Source: Campylobacter showae CSUNSWCD (GTDB lineage Bacteria; Campylobacterota; Campylobacteria; Campylobacterales; Campylobacteraceae). From it: 64,000 bases of DNA. The DNA lies in assembly GCF_000313615.1 (NCBI RefSeq), contig NZ_AMZQ01000007.1, forward strand, positions 1 through 64,000, written 5' to 3'. Shown here piece by piece: positions 63,326 to 64,000 of the stretch (positions within the stretch are counted from its first letter, which is position 1; each line of letters opens with the position of its first letter). The translations under genes and the position numbers were made by a program. The notes beneath the pieces are model-generated. The model was not told the origin of the DNA and did not search any database. It saw only the letters and a program-made list of their open reading frames with translations.

Positions 63326-63487
63326 ATGAGCGACAAAGAAATCCTAGCTTCGCTCGAAGCAAAACGCACTAAATGCGTCGTCTACACCCGCGTAATGGGC
63401 TATCACCGCCCGGTAGAGAGCTTTAACCTCGGCAAAAAAGGCGAGCACAAAGAGCGCGTCAAATTTTGCGAGCCAAAATCCCACTAA
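63326..63487 (+). CDS. 53-residue NrdD C-terminal-like (glycyl radical) peptide
   Basis: A small gene with AAGGAG seven to eight bases before ATG 63326. Residues 15-45 (KCVVYTRVMGYHRPVESFNL, then GKKGEHKERVKF) match the extreme C-terminus of anaerobic ribonucleotide reductase NrdD, where the Gly of RVxGY is the radical site and W/F-N-x-GK follows. The remainder of NrdD is not adjacent. The next gene is a radical-SAM activase, consistent with a stand-alone or spare radical domain. It may be annotated as nrdD elsewhere. Confidence 0.75.
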   Translation: MSDKEILASLEAKRTKCVVYTRVMGYHRPVESFNLGKKGEHKERVKFCEPKSH

Positions 63488-63504
63488 ACTCCTGCGAGTA
63501 AAAC

Positions 63505-64000
63505 GTGAAAGACGCTGATTTTCCGCTTTACTCGCTCACCCCCTTTACGACCCTAGACTACCCCGACAAAACCGCCTGTATAGCGTGGTTTGCGGGCTGT
63601 AACATGCGCTGCGCCTACTGCTACAACGTCCCTATCGTCACGGGCGCTGGACAGATCAGCTGCGCCGAGTTTATCAAATTTTTAGACAAGCGCAAAGGCA
63701 AGCTTAGCGGCGTGGTTTTTAGCGGCGGCGAATGCACGCTTAGCCCAGCGTTTTTACCGCTAGCTCGCGAAGTAAAGTCTCGCGGCTTTTCGCTCAAAGT
63801 AGATACCAACGGCTCAAATTTGACCGCGCTTGGACAGGCTATCTCGCTAAATTTGATCGACTATATCGCGCTTGATTTTAAAGCGCCGAAGGAGAAATTT
63901 CTAAAGGTTACCGGCTTAAATTTATATAAAAATTTCTTGCAAACGCTTGAGTTTTTACTACAAAACGGCTTTAAATTTGAGATTAGAACGACGGTGCACG
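63505..64000 (+). CDS. nrdG: Anaerobic RNR activating radical-SAM protein (partial)
   Basis: Starts at GTG 63505, 17 bases after the previous stop, and runs beyond the window. The first 165 residues show FAGCNMRCAYCYN, the radical-SAM [4Fe-4S] motif CxxxCxxC, then a FSGGECTLSP SAM loop and KVDTNGSNLT. This is the NrdG / pyruvate-formate-lyase activase-like fold that generates glycyl radicals. Pairing with the 53-residue glycyl peptide supports NrdG. Confidence 0.85.
   Translation, partial: MKDADFPLYSLTPFTTLDYPDKTACIAWFAGCNMRCAYCYNVPIVTGAGQISCAEFIKFLDKRKGKLSGVVFSGGECTLSPAFLPLAREVKSRGFSLKVDTNGSNLTALGQAISLNLIDYIALDFKAPKEKFLKVTGLNLYKNFLQTLEFLLQNGFKFEIRTTVH

Overview
The window looks like a chromosomal segment of a Campylobacter, probably one of the anaerobic, H2/formate-using species (rectus, showae, curvus or concisus type) rather than C. 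jejuni. The reasons are the many AAATTT words, short tight operons, AAGGA ribosome sites, TATAAT -10 boxes with poor -35 boxes, multihaem respiration genes with CcsBA haem lyases, small two-Cys periplasmic proteins, and a C. jejuni-like order of RNase J, rsmA, hypothetical gene, rlmN and a small hydrophobic protein. Species is inference.

Layout. 0-2 kb: a Tat-exported flavocytochrome-type reductase and the start of a probable cytochrome partner, both on minus. 2-6 kb: tRNA-Val, thrS, infC and small unknowns. 6-13 kb: a DUF3137 protein, metF and metE with a structured leader, and a C69 dipeptidase. 13-22 kb: rpmI-rplT, coaE, purM, an M20 amidohydrolase, an AGCS symporter and rarA. 21.4-22.5 kb: a small repressor/lipoprotein/zinc-finger island. 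22.5-27.7 kb: a TonB receptor, two small two-Cys periplasmic proteins, an FMN-binding protein, ung and a YbaK protein. 27.7-30.4 kb: a heavily frameshifted DUF4209 gene beside tRNA-Ser, a small lipoprotein, and tRNA-Cys, -Leu, -Gly and -Ala.

30.5-46 kb is the most striking block: a dissimilatory sulfite reduction (mcc) cluster. It holds a two-component system with a haem-binding sensor, the octahaem MccA with one CX15CH haem site, a PPIase, an NrfC-like Fe-S protein, an NrfD-like quinol-oxidising membrane protein, and a dedicated CcsBA haem lyase. These are followed by a putative copper-supply module: a double NosL-domain protein, an ABC permease and ATPase, a CPYC membrane protein and a degenerate NosL-like protein. 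Electrons would flow quinol -> MccD -> MccC -> MccA.

46-64 kb: RluB-type pseudouridine synthase, kpsF, rnj, rsmA, hisF, a nucleosidase-like gene, rlmN, a DUF6985-type gene pair, a C9 tract beside a frameshifted membrane gene, an RluA-type synthase, purB, nrdA, an AT-rich OLD-family nuclease (likely acquired), tpx, and a 53-residue glycyl-radical-like peptide beside a radical-SAM activase cut by the window end. Two perfect 16-bp parS-like palindromes lie inside genes at 52.5 and 56.2 kb, suggesting that this region is near the replication origin.
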